From assembly GCA_030653335.1 (NCBI GenBank), contig JAURZP010000393.1:1-22806 (forward strand): a stretch of 22,806 bases of DNA, written 5' to 3'. Under the pieces are notes generated by a model. The model was not told the DNA's origin and ran no database searches. It was given only the letters and a program-made list of their open reading frames with translations. Each line of letters begins with the position of its first letter. Position 1 is the stretch's first letter. This document shows, piece by piece, positions 1 through 7,867 of this stretch. The position numbers and the translations under genes are program-made. The stretch is from Methanoregula sp. Lineage in GTDB: Archaea > Halobacteriota > Methanomicrobia > Methanomicrobiales > Methanospirillaceae.

Positions 1-362
1 CCGCACTCTGCCTGGTCTGCAACCCGCATCCGCTCATATGAGAGACGGGTATTGAAAAAGACCCTGCTCACATCGAGACGGTAGGAAAAACCAAATTCGT
101 GATGCAGCGTAACCGTTGTGTCACCAGCAAGAATTTCATAACCTGCAGTTCTTTCCTCTCCGGAAACTTTGGATACCTTGTTGAGCACCGTGTAGATGTT
201 TTTGCGATGGGAGATGATCTCCTGTGCTATGATCTGCTTATAGTCTGATAATTCCTGAGGGATTGAAAGTACGGCGATATCTCCAATCACCTCGAAATGA
301 TCTGATATCAGGCAAAGTACCTGATCCGGAATGATCCCCCGTAACTGTTCTTTGAGACCCAT
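1..362 (-). CDS. trm5: Trm5-like tRNA (guanine37-N1)-methyltransferase, N-terminal part
   Basis: This is the first ~120 codons of a gene that runs off the left edge. The protein shows the features of the Trm5/COG2520 family N-terminal region: a GDIAVL motif near residue 27, an SHRKNIYTVL stretch, and near residues 90-110 the FSYRLDVSRVFFNTRL and SYERMRVA motifs that precede the SAM-binding domain. Trm5 enzymes methylate N1 of G37 in tRNA, and archaeal members also feed wyosine synthesis. I chose the ATG at 362 because the product then begins with the LRGIIP...GDIA segment typical of short archaeal members. The frame stays open for about 28 codons further upstream, but without an ATG, GTG or TTG. 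There is no clear Shine-Dalgarno. The catalytic domain is outside the window, so the choice between Trm5 subtypes and Taw2 cannot be settled. Confidence 0.75.
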   Translation of the reverse strand, partial: MGLKEQLRGIIPDQVLCLISDHFEVIGDIAVLSIPQELSDYKQIIAQEIISHRKNIYTVLNKVSKVSGEERTAGYEILAGDTTVTLHHEFGFSYRLDVSRVFFNTRLSYERMRVADQAEC

Positions 363-466
363 GATTACCGGAATGTAGGTATGCGGTGCGGATAAACGCG
401 ATCGTTTCTGGGTTTTTATTTTTTTGACCCATACCTTAATGTGCCATTACTTCCTCTTCCTCTCTA

Positions 467-1324
467 ATGACACGGGTTCGTGGGGTTGAAAGAATCCTTT
501 CAGCGTATGCAACGGTGGAAGGAGCGGGGGTCCGTCTGCACCGGGCATTTGGATATTACGAGGTTCCGCAGTTTGACCCGTTCCTGATGCTGGATGATTT
601 CCGCTCGCCCCGCAATGAAGATTTCCTTGCAGGATTTCCCTCACACCCGCACCGGGGTATAGAAACGGTCACTTATATGCTCAAAGGTAGTGTTGAACAT
701 ACTGACAGCATGGGAAAAACCGGCATTATCAACGCCGGGGATGTCCAGTGGATGACTGCGGGGTCTGGCATCATCCATTCAGAGATGCCAAAGCCGGTGG
801 ATGGCCGGATGGGCGGGTTCCAGCTCTGGGTGAACCTGCCGAGGGCACACAAGATGACAAAACCCCGTTACCAGGAGATCCGGAGCAGGGCGATTCCCAC
901 TGTATCGCCGCGCAAGGATGTCAGCATTAAAGTGATCTGCGGAGAGGTCAACGGGGTTAAAGGGCCGGTGAAAGATATTGTGGCAGACCCCTTGTATCTC
1001 GATATAACTCTTGGGCCGGACACCACATTTTCCCTTCCGGTTAAGGAGGGTTACACGGCATTTGCCTATGTGATCGGAGGTGAAGGCACCTTTGATGCTG
1101 AAGAAGGATACCGGACCGGCAACCGCGACCTTATCCTGTTCAGTGACGGGAGTTCAATCTGGGTAAAATCGTTTGAAAAAGGTTTCCGTTTCCTCTTTAT
1201 CGCAGGAAAACCTTTACGTGAGCCGGTTGCGTGGCGCGGACCCATTGTGATGAATACAAGCGAGGAGATTAAGCAGGCGTTTTCTGAGTATGAGGCAGGG
1301 ACTTTTATCAAAAAGAAAGCTTAA
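467..1324 (+). CDS. Pirin family protein
   Basis: The 285-residue protein is a full-length bicupin of the pirin family. The N-terminal cupin has the hallmark SHPHRGIET motif (His60, His62) and GSGIIHSEMP (His104, Glu106), the four ligands that bind iron in known pirins. The C-terminal cupin is the usual more divergent one. Pirins have been described as redox-sensing cofactors, and some have quercetinase activity; the archaeal role is unknown. The gene diverges from the Trm5-like gene across about 100 nt. There is no Shine-Dalgarno before the ATG, and a weak TATA-like TACCTTAATG about 30 nt upstream would fit a leaderless mRNA. The next gene follows after 26 nt on the same strand, so the two may be cotranscribed. 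Confidence 0.93.
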   Translation: MTRVRGVERILSAYATVEGAGVRLHRAFGYYEVPQFDPFLMLDDFRSPRNEDFLAGFPSHPHRGIETVTYMLKGSVEHTDSMGKTGIINAGDVQWMTAGSGIIHSEMPKPVDGRMGGFQLWVNLPRAHKMTKPRYQEIRSRAIPTVSPRKDVSIKVICGEVNGVKGPVKDIVADPLYLDITLGPDTTFSLPVKEGYTAFAYVIGGEGTFDAEEGYRTGNRDLILFSDGSSIWVKSFEKGFRFLFIAGKPLREPVAWRGPIVMNTSEEIKQAFSEYEAGTFIKKKA

Positions 1325-1350
1325 TATCCGCAATAACATGGCGCTGCCCA

Positions 1351-1947
1351 ATGAGTCCTGTTTCCCTTTCACCGGAAGATGAACCTGTCACGTTTCTTTT
1401 AGAAGACGCACCATTTCGCCAGATCACTGATGTGCCCGAGTACCGGTTTGATGATATCACCCCTGAAGATGTGGTGGTGGATATCGGGGCGAATGTCGGG
1501 GCGTTTTGTATCCGCGCAGCCCGCATATCCGATAATGTGACTGCTGTTGAGCCGGTGACTGCGACCCTGCTAAAAAATAATATCCGGGCAAACGGCGTTT
1601 CTGTTCAGGTGATTGAAGGAGCTTTGGGCGATGGGAAACCTGCCGGGATCTGTTGGGATGAATGCCTTGTATTCACCCACACGTACACTCTGCACAGGAT
1701 CCTTGAACTGGCAGGTGGCTGCGATTTTTTAAAATGTGATTGTGAGGGGGCAGAGTGGCTGATCCATCCTCCGGATCTTGCGGGCATCAGGAGAATTGAG
1801 ATGGAACTGCACCAGCCACCGATCGGAAACCGCCCGAACCCGGCTCTCCTTGACTACATCGGGAAGCACTATGATTTTGAGATCGACAGAAAACCGGTGC
1901 ATGCTACGCTTGGTTTGATGGGCGTGCTGCATGCGGTGCGGCGATAA
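1351..1947 (+). CDS. FkbM family SAM-dependent methyltransferase
   Basis: The 198-residue protein is a class I methyltransferase of the FkbM type. Residues 41-50 (VVVDIGANVG) form SAM-binding motif I. AVEPVTATLLKNN lies about 20 residues later, at the end of strand 2. KCDCEGAEW at 128-136 is the KxDxEGxE signature of the FkbM family. The C-terminal part (MELHQPP...) matches the usual strand-5 region. FkbM enzymes O-methylate small molecules or sugars; the substrate here cannot be inferred. The start was taken at 1351. An ATG at 1338 is in another frame. The gene follows the pirin gene closely, but no functional link is known. Confidence 0.85.
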   Translation: MSPVSLSPEDEPVTFLLEDAPFRQITDVPEYRFDDITPEDVVVDIGANVGAFCIRAARISDNVTAVEPVTATLLKNNIRANGVSVQVIEGALGDGKPAGICWDECLVFTHTYTLHRILELAGGCDFLKCDCEGAEWLIHPPDLAGIRRIEMELHQPPIGNRPNPALLDYIGKHYDFEIDRKPVHATLGLMGVLHAVRR

Positions 1948-2000
1948 AATCAACACATTCCCGTCTTAGTGATCACAACCGAATCCCAGCGCCCGGTTCT

Positions 2001-2708
2001 TTAAAAAATTTTACAGGGTTTTAACCGGTGCCATTGCCACATGACTGCAGCTCCGGCTAATGCCAGAATTCCGGTCATGAAGCTTGTAACTTCAGAGTAA
2101 GAGGGGGCAAAAAAAGTATTGCCTGCACCACAAAGGCTTGCAAAAACCATCAGAATTCCCATACCTGCGAGCAGCACGATAGTACCTCTCCAGAAAAAAT
2201 ACCGGTCTTCGGTAATATACGGTCCGGTTAAAAAAATCCTGCTCATCATCACCACAGTGGCCAGTAAAAAGATCCATTCCGAAGGTGAAGTCACTTCAAG
2301 CCAGAGATAATAGCCTGCATAATCCGGAGGTGGTGCAAACGGAAACGGGCCAAAAAACGGGTACAGCCATGTGGATGGGAGTTGCCACATGCCATCGAGT
2401 AACTGGTGGAAAAAAATGCAGCATGCAACCGCTATGCCCCAGAGCATATACCGGTTTTTTATCAGTACGAGTAGGATGATTGCAGCAATGAGAACGATGA
2501 GCAGTGAGTGAAAGTATGTCCTCCCACGGCTCAGTTCAGGAATGAGCATCCCCAATGGTTTATCAATAATATCGGGGATGAGGGAACTTATCATGCAGAC
2601 AGGAATTGCCCTGCGATCATGGATCAGGCAGCAAAAGCCCAATCCAAGTAAGAGACCGCAGACCAGATGGGCGAATATAAACATCCATAAAAAAATGAGA
2701 TGTGCCAT
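2001..2708 (-). CDS. YdjM-type membrane-bound metal-dependent hydrolase
   Basis: A roughly 235-residue integral membrane protein with several hydrophobic helices. It has the conserved acidic and histidine motifs of the YdjM/LexA-binding membrane hydrolase family (PF04307): SSLIPDIIDKP, then RGRTYFHSLL, then FFHQLLDGMW, in the expected order. Biochemical function is unproven in the family. The frame is open much further upstream, but a longer protein would overlap the opposite-strand nitroreductase gene and add low-complexity basic sequence. I therefore use the ATG at 2708. The ATG at 2684 (MFIFAHLVCG) would give a start even closer to the family consensus and cannot be excluded. No good Shine-Dalgarno is visible for either. 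It is convergent with the FkbM gene. Confidence 0.8.
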   Translation of the reverse strand: MAHLIFLWMFIFAHLVCGLLLGLGFCCLIHDRRAIPVCMISSLIPDIIDKPLGMLIPELSRGRTYFHSLLIVLIAAIILLVLIKNRYMLWGIAVACCIFFHQLLDGMWQLPSTWLYPFFGPFPFAPPPDYAGYYLWLEVTSPSEWIFLLATVVMMSRIFLTGPYITEDRYFFWRGTIVLLAGMGILMVFASLCGAGNTFFAPSYSEVTSFMTGILALAGAAVMWQWHRLKPCKIF

Positions 2709-2849
2709 GATATAAGAGAGTAATACTCTTTTTTTTGTGCCACTGTTAAGAAAGTTCATGTTTGCCTTTTTTAAAAAAAAAAGAGCCCCGAAATGCCCGG
2801 ATTCGATGGGTTTTTTAAGATCCCGGCAAACATCCTTTAGGAAATTTGT

Positions 2850-3515
2850 ATGTGCGATGAAATTTTCGATCAGAAAAATGTACATCTCGACCAGATTCTT
2901 GCAGACCGCCGCTCCTACCGGATGTTTACGTCTGCGATTCCTAAAGAGGATCAGATCCGCCGGATCCTTCACGCGGGACTGCTCGCCCCGTATGCGGCAG
3001 CTGCCGTGGGAGGATCAAAGGATTACTTCCGGCGTTTCTTTGTGATGAAGAAGGGATCGCTGAGTATGGAGACGGCAATACCCCTTCTCATGAAACAGGT
3101 GAATCTGATGGCTCAGGGACTTGAGAAGGAGATGGAAACAAACCCCGCACTCCGAAAAAAAGCAGTAAAGTTTGTGCAGCGCCTTGAGATGATCCAGAAG
3201 GCCGGCCGGGTGCCCGGTGTGGGAAATGCCCCGTATTACATTGTGGTGGCGGAGCGCAAAGGTTTCCCGCCCGTTGAACTCCAGTCGTTAGCCCACTGCC
3301 TTGAGAACATGTGGCTGAAAGCAACAGCCCTTGAGCTGGGGTTCCAGCTCGTTTCGATCACATCCCAGATGTCTGGCAATGCAGAGTTCTGCAAGATTCT
3401 GGGATTTCCAACAGGGGAATGGGAACTGATGGGGTGCGCTGTCGGGTTTCCGGCTGATGAACTTTCTCCATCCATCCGGCCTCCTGTTGAGGATGTGACA
3501 CTTTGGCTGGAATAG
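2850..3515 (+). CDS. Nitroreductase family protein
   Basis: The 221-residue protein has the layout of FMN-dependent nitroreductase-like flavoproteins. ADRRSYRMF near residues 18-26 is the N-terminal phosphate/FMN-binding Arg-rich motif. A central YYIVVAERKG strand and a helix with ENMWLKATALELG follow, then the C-terminal GCAVGFPADE that often contacts FMN. Family members reduce nitro compounds, quinones or flavins with NAD(P)H or other donors; the substrate is unknown. A Shine-Dalgarno-like AGGA lies about 7 nt before the ATG. The gene ends with TAG, a point used below when judging the amber codon at 21810. It diverges from the YdjM-type gene. Confidence 0.82.
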   Translation: MCDEIFDQKNVHLDQILADRRSYRMFTSAIPKEDQIRRILHAGLLAPYAAAAVGGSKDYFRRFFVMKKGSLSMETAIPLLMKQVNLMAQGLEKEMETNPALRKKAVKFVQRLEMIQKAGRVPGVGNAPYYIVVAERKGFPPVELQSLAHCLENMWLKATALELGFQLVSITSQMSGNAEFCKILGFPTGEWELMGCAVGFPADELSPSIRPPVEDVTLWLE

Positions 3516-3719
3516 GCAATTGATCTTTTTTAGTAACCATTCAAGGCTAATGTGTGGCAGAGATGAGTCAGGCCAGTACTGCGTGAATGCTATCGGTATC
3601 ATGCAGCTCTGACCGGGAGGGCTTTTTGCATCCCCCATCCTCAGATAACTGCTCCCGATAATCGAAATAAAAAGATGATCCACACAAAAGGATTTTATCT
3701 CAGGTTATAAGATCAGTTT

Positions 3720-4583
3720 ATGCCGGCCTACTATTTTGCTATGGAAGGATATCACACCGGGGAAAAACCCGATCCTGCTGTCGATAAACTGATCACTATC
3801 CAATACCAGAAGATCGATCTCACCACCGGAGAACCGCTGGGGGAGTTAACGATTCTTAAAGAGTGGGAGAGCTCTGAACAAAGTATCATCACTACGTTCT
3901 GCAACCAGTTTTTCAAACCGGAAATACCGGTCACTCATTTTATCCCTGTGGGAATGAGTCTCGATTACGAATACGAGATGATCATCACGAAATGCAAAAA
4001 ATACAATCTTCATGCGATTACCAGTCACCAGCTCTATTTCCAGCGACCCCGCTTTGACCTCAGGCCAATCGTAGTTCTGTTAAATGATGGGCGGTTTGCA
4101 GGCGCCCGTCTGGATCTGTTCTCATCGAAAAAATATGATGGCAGTCATATGAAAAAATGGTACGAGAACAAGGATTTCAAAAAAATTGAGCACTTTATCC
4201 GGGAAGAAACCGAATCGGTGCTCAAATTGCTGCAATATTTAAGTAAATATAAGACCCGGCTTGGAATTACCAAAAAAGAAGAACCCGGCCACAGGAAACA
4301 AGAGCCGGCAACAATTTCGTCTCTTAAGGGAAAGGCGCTTCCTTTCCACTCACTTCCCCCCAGAGGAAAATCCCCGTCACCTGCCATGCAACCGGCAAAA
4401 ACACAAACGGATCGTAAAAACCCACCTCCTGCGAAAAATCCGGCACAGCTCTTAAAGGCAGAACCCAAAGATTTAAAGAAATCTTTAGGAAAAACAAAAT
4501 CCGCAGGCCCGCGTTCATCTGTGCCTGTCAGCCAGTTCCGCAAACATACGCCAACGAAAAAGGCTGTGGGAAAACAAAAATAG
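3720..4583 (+). CDS. DEDD-exonuclease-like protein with basic disordered tail
   Basis: Residues 1 to about 190 resemble a predicted ribonuclease-H-fold 3'-5' exonuclease. There is a first strand YYFAMEGY followed by DKLITIQYQ, then GMSLDYEYEM in the place of the second Asp motif, then FDLRPIVV, and finally HFIREETESVL, where the last acidic motif is expected. The first catalytic position (normally D-x-E) reads A-M-E, so one metal ligand appears lost. The final ~95 residues are rich in Lys, Pro and Ser (for example KAEPKDLKKSLGKTK), look disordered and could bind nucleic acid. The fold assignment is from motif spacing only. Around 30 nt upstream is a TATA-like ATTTTATC; no Shine-Dalgarno is evident. 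It ends in TAG, followed by a T-run. Confidence 0.6.
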   Translation: MPAYYFAMEGYHTGEKPDPAVDKLITIQYQKIDLTTGEPLGELTILKEWESSEQSIITTFCNQFFKPEIPVTHFIPVGMSLDYEYEMIITKCKKYNLHAITSHQLYFQRPRFDLRPIVVLLNDGRFAGARLDLFSSKKYDGSHMKKWYENKDFKKIEHFIREETESVLKLLQYLSKYKTRLGITKKEEPGHRKQEPATISSLKGKALPFHSLPPRGKSPSPAMQPAKTQTDRKNPPPAKNPAQLLKAEPKDLKKSLGKTKSAGPRSSVPVSQFRKHTPTKKAVGKQK

Positions 4584-4586
4584 GCA

Positions 4587-4603
4587 GGAATTTTCCTTTT
4601 TTT
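4587..4603 (+). terminator. Oligo-T terminator after the exonuclease-like gene
   Basis: A short GGAA/TTCC hairpin directly after the stop codon is followed by seven T residues (4597-4603), the kind of oligo-T signal archaeal RNA polymerase stops at. Confidence 0.5.
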
Positions 4604-4703
4604 ATCATACCGGTTTTTTATGGAAATAATAAAATCCCTGCATCTTTTTTTCGCTTTTTTAAAAACAAGTGGGAAATGCTGTCACCGATGTGGAAATATT
4701 GAC

Positions 4704-4731
4704 GGGGGTTTTTCCCCCGGAACCGTGGGGG
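4704..4731. other. GGGGG/CCCCC/GGGGG alternating hairpin
   Basis: GGGGG at 4704-4708, CCCCC at 4714-4718 and GGGGG at 4727-4731 allow two mutually exclusive stems. The second is followed by TTTT on the plus strand. It lies between convergent genes, so a terminator is the simplest reading. Confidence 0.35.
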
Positions 4732-4795
4732 TTTTATCTTTCACTCATTACCGCAGCAGTTTTCATGCCGTAATCTCTCTCATCGGAGTATGAAA

Positions 4796-5005
4796 TCATG
4801 AAACCATATTCCATGCCAGTCCGGCAATGCACACGGCAGAAAATAAGAGCACGAGTGCGATATTGATGATCTTTTCCTTCCTTGTCATGGCTGACCATTC
4901 ACTTCTCTGCTGTTTTGCCGCAAAACCGATGAACAGGCCAATTGCCGTCCCGGCTAAAGCCCCGAGCGCCACTGCCATCAGGATCCCAAACACACTCACA
5001 CTCAT
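4796..5005 (-). CDS. Small two-helix membrane protein
   Basis: A 69-residue protein with two hydrophobic segments, about residues 5-28 (VFGILMAVALGALAGTAIGL) and 46-66 (IINIALVLLFSAVCIAGLAW). A short basic stretch (QQRSEWSAMTRKEK) separates them. The frame is open further upstream to 5101, but I chose the ATG at 5005. It has a clear GGGAG Shine-Dalgarno about 8 nt upstream, and the extra residues would be non-hydrophobic and unlike a signal. The Gly-rich first helix resembles small membrane proteins common in methanogens. I do not recognise a named family. It lies about 100 nt downstream of the PEGA surface-protein gene on the same strand and may be cotranscribed with it. Confidence 0.65.
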   Translation of the reverse strand: MSVSVFGILMAVALGALAGTAIGLFIGFAAKQQRSEWSAMTRKEKIINIALVLLFSAVCIAGLAWNMVS

Positions 5006-5104
5006 GCAGTTTCTCCCTTTTACGGTTACCCATTCATCGATATAAATTCCCCTGCATTCCACAGATCTCTCTTCCTGATATTCTGGCCAAAATATGCACA
5101 CTGG

Positions 5105-6061
5105 TTAGCGGGTATACCTTACGATGAACATTATAGCCAAAAAACCTGCAATCAGGGTTACTGCTTCAGGTCCTGCTGCACGCGTTGTCCCGGTTTTTTG
5201 CGGGGGTATGGGCAAAAGACCGATATTGACCGGCAGGGTCTGGCCCGTAAGGATAGTCACGGTCTGTTGCAGGGGCATGTAACCATCCAATGAAACTACA
5301 ATCGTGTGATTTCCCCTTGTAAGATTTTCAGCTTTGAGTGGTGTTATGCCGGTATTCTTTCCATCCACCATCACATTCGCACCAGCAGGAACGGATGTGA
5401 TCGCAAGCGAACCCGTATCCGGAACCAGCGTTGCAACAACTTCTGTAATCCTGCCAGCTTCTACCGGGACCCGGGTGGAAAACTTCTGGTACCCGAACTG
5501 CGAGAAGATGATCTCGTAGGTGCCGGGCGAAAGTGCGGTTACGGTCAGCGGTGTCGGTCCTAAGTATTTTTCAGCCATCACTACGGATGCGCCATCGGGA
5601 ACTGAACGAAGATCCATTGCACCGGGTTGTACCGTTGTAGTGATGGAGATTGAGGGTTTTCCCAGTGTGACTGAGATCGTGCTGTAATCCGCCTGGCTCA
5701 AACGGGACCGGTCATTGGGCCCGTTTACTACCCAGATTGTGTAGGTCCCTTCATCGAGCCGTCCCCCGATGTTTGCCGTACCCCATTTGTAGCTCCAGCG
5801 ATCATTGCTGTCCACCTGCACGAGGGTGAACCCCCCGTCTTCTGCACGCTTCGATATATCATTCAGCGCAACACCGTTTACCGGGAGATTGGGCCCGGTT
5901 AAGTAGAGATAGACCGTCTGGCTCCCATAGGAATAGCCCGATAGCGGGATGATGTCTCCAAAGGATGCCTGTATTCCCGGTGCGGCAGAGGCACTGGGGA
6001 TGAGCAGGATACATGCACAGGCAAGCAGGCAGGACACAATCACGGAATGATGAGTCAGCAT
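5105..6061 (-). CDS. Secreted/anchored PEGA-domain surface protein (DUF3821-like N-terminus)
   Basis: The 318-residue protein begins with a Sec signal peptide (hydrophobic residues ~8-22, then SASAA-PG). Residues ~27-135 look like the DUF3821 beta domain common in Methanomicrobiales surface proteins (GDIIPLSGYSYGSQTVYLYL at its start). Two PEGA repeats follow: ~150-214 (SVPDGASVVMAEKYLGPTPL ... GYQKF) and ~215-283 (SVPAGANVMVDGKNTGITPL ... GYMPL). A final hydrophobic helix (TLIAGFLAIMFIV) ending in RYTR anchors the protein. The Pro-Glu just before that helix and the basic end resemble sorting tails cut by archaeosortases, but this is only a resemblance. The protein probably sits on the outer cell surface; its partner is unknown. 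Confidence 0.85.
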   Translation of the reverse strand: MLTHHSVIVSCLLACACILLIPSASAAPGIQASFGDIIPLSGYSYGSQTVYLYLTGPNLPVNGVALNDISKRAEDGGFTLVQVDSNDRWSYKWGTANIGGRLDEGTYTIWVVNGPNDRSRLSQADYSTISVTLGKPSISITTTVQPGAMDLRSVPDGASVVMAEKYLGPTPLTVTALSPGTYEIIFSQFGYQKFSTRVPVEAGRITEVVATLVPDTGSLAITSVPAGANVMVDGKNTGITPLKAENLTRGNHTIVVSLDGYMPLQQTVTILTGQTLPVNIGLLPIPPQKTGTTRAAGPEAVTLIAGFLAIMFIVRYTR

Positions 6062-6176
6062 AAGTGGTACTGCCGTTTATGTCTTGTAAACTCTTTTAGT
6101 CTTTGGGTTGTTCCGGATGCTCACGGGACTGTACACAGTTCCCTGTCGTACACCGCATAGATAAAAAAAGAGGTGA

Positions 6177-6839
6177 TCAGGAGCCGGTTTGCATGCTCTC
6201 GCCGGGCTTTAACACCTGCACTTTGATGTCGGTGGTCCGCTCGATAGCCCTTTTGAACTGCTGGGGATCGGCTGTGATCCTGTCCCAGGTATTGTAATGG
6301 ATCGGGATAACAGTCTTTGCTCCGATGAAATTTGCCGCCATCATCGCTTCTGCAATTCCCATGGTAAAGCGCCCGCCAATCGGGAGCAGTGCGATATCCG
6401 GGTGATAGAGTTCGCCAATGAGTTTCATATCTGAAAAGAGTGCAGTGTCACCTGCATGATAGACTTTCACGCCATCCATGCCAATAACAAACCCCGCCGC
6501 AGCTCCGGCAGAAAAACCCGGACCTGCCTCTTCGATTGCACTCGAGTGCACAGCTGCTGTCATGGTAAACGACACACCGTCAACAATGATAGTACCCCCA
6601 ATATTCAGACTTTCGACAGTCAGACCCTTTGCCTTGAGGTACCTGGCAATCTCTGTGATTGCAACCGTCTTACGGTTTAGTGCAACCGTCTCTCCCATGT
6701 GATCTGCATGCCCATGCGTGACTGCGACAATATCCGGATTTGTTCCCTGCACGCTGCCGCCTTCTATAAAGGGATCGATGAGCACTTTCTTTGAACCGGT
6801 AAGCAGCACGCACGAATGCCCGAGCCAGGTGAGTTGCAT
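6177..6839 (-). CDS. UPF0173 family metal-dependent hydrolase (metallo-beta-lactamase fold)
   Basis: The 220-residue protein is a compact metallo-beta-lactamase-fold hydrolase. His8 (WLGHS) and Asp22 (LIDPF) are in the N-terminal sheet. The zinc motif HGHADH lies at 42-47, AAVHSS near 97 and YHAGDT near 126-131 carry later ligands, and the final His is in IPIHYNTW. Length and order match the UPF0173/YtkL group, whose substrate is not established. Start: the ATG at 6839 gives MQLTWLGHS, the canonical first residues. No Shine-Dalgarno is visible. The upstream gene on the same strand is 116 nt away. Confidence 0.9.
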   Translation of the reverse strand: MQLTWLGHSCVLLTGSKKVLIDPFIEGGSVQGTNPDIVAVTHGHADHMGETVALNRKTVAITEIARYLKAKGLTVESLNIGGTIIVDGVSFTMTAAVHSSAIEEAGPGFSAGAAAGFVIGMDGVKVYHAGDTALFSDMKLIGELYHPDIALLPIGGRFTMGIAEAMMAANFIGAKTVIPIHYNTWDRITADPQQFKRAIERTTDIKVQVLKPGESMQTGS

Positions 6840-6955
6840 ATATGCAGATCTTCTTCAGAGGGGATGAAATTTGCCCTTTTGTATTAAGGCAGGCAATCAC
6901 AGAGAGCGCACCATAGCTAAAAAAAGGTTTGATGCAGGTTAAGGATATACCTTTT

Positions 6956-7564
6956 TTAAGTTACATCAATCAGTTCAGCTTCTGTGATATCTATGGAATC
7001 CCCAAGACTATCTGCAGTTGCGCTCCGTGTCATCTGCTCGGTAAGATCGCGATCTTCCATAACATCCCGGATGCGGTCAATGTACAAATCAATTGTCGGG
7101 TCTTCCTGCTCTTCGATCACATGGCGGTATTCGCGGAGCGTTGAGGGGCTGATTCCCAGCTCATCGGATACTTCTTTCATGGTCTTGCCGGACGTGATTA
7201 GTTCTTCCATCTTAACTTTGTCAAAGGGCATCTTGAAGTCAAGCTCCCGGAAGAGCTTGAGCCGTACCCGTGCCCGTGCCACTGTCTTTGACAGCTTCTC
7301 ATCACCAAGTTCCCTGGCGATCTCGGTGTCATTTTTGCCAGCATAGAACAACGTGACGAGTTTGGCGAGCTGGATCGGCTTTAATGAGGTCTTGAAGATT
7401 CCCTGTTCCGTGATCCCTCTCATAACAAGAGCGACCTCGCGTTCGATCGCGTCGCTGTCTCTCAAAGTACCATGAATATTTTTCATAGGCTCGACAATCT
7501 TCGTCTTGCCCGACATGGAGCTGAAGAGTTTTAAGAGCTGTGCCTTACGTTTGTCTTCGGTCAT
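6956..7564 (-). CDS. Double helix-turn-helix protein, CMI4-like (tentative)
   Basis: The 202-residue soluble protein has two helix-turn-helix-like segments. The first, ~90-115, reads GKNDTEIARELGDEKLSKT followed by VARARVRL. The second, ~126-148, reads GKTMKEVSDELGISPSTLRE. Each has the spaced Ala/Gly/Leu pattern of a DNA-recognition tri-helix. The overall arrangement recalls the haloarchaeal conditioned-medium-induced protein 4 group; that name is from memory and unproven. The acidic C-terminal ~50 residues (IDRIRDVMEDRDL...) could mediate oligomerisation. It is probably a transcription regulator. Its own promoter region has TATA-like motifs at 7608-7615. Confidence 0.6.
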   Translation of the reverse strand: MTEDKRKAQLLKLFSSMSGKTKIVEPMKNIHGTLRDSDAIEREVALVMRGITEQGIFKTSLKPIQLAKLVTLFYAGKNDTEIARELGDEKLSKTVARARVRLKLFRELDFKMPFDKVKMEELITSGKTMKEVSDELGISPSTLREYRHVIEEQEDPTIDLYIDRIRDVMEDRDLTEQMTRSATADSLGDSIDITEAELIDVT

Positions 7565-7867
7565 TGCATACCCCGTATTGGGATTAGGATATACAATACT
7601 TCGTCAACTATTTAACCCTATCTTAACGCGTTGTTTGACCAAAAGACCTTTAAATTGGTGTTGAAATGCATTTAAAACATAGTGTTGTTTCATGTGCAGA
7701 CTGCTTAAAAAAGGTGTATTTTTTTATCTTCTGCATTAAAAAAATTAAAACCGGATGCCCGGATGCTGATGTCCCCAAATTTGTAACAACTCATCCATAC
7801 CCGAATAATTGGAAATTAAAATCACGCTCAGCCTGAAGAGGGAATCTTCGAAAACCGACACCCTTGG
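7565..7867. other. Intergenic region between ftr and the HTH gene
   Basis: About 300 nt, AT-rich, with several runs of A and T (for example around 7705-7750). It holds the promoter of the HTH gene and, at its left end, the 3' flank of the ftr-like gene, where the minus strand has only a weak T-rich tract. No coding frame or structured RNA was found. Confidence 0.5.
7608..7615 (-). promoter_or_regulatory. TATA box of the HTH gene
   Basis: TTAAATAG on the minus strand lies about 45 nt before the ATG at 7564, giving a predicted leader of about 20 nt. A second AT-rich candidate (TATATCC) lies nearer the gene. Confidence 0.4.
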
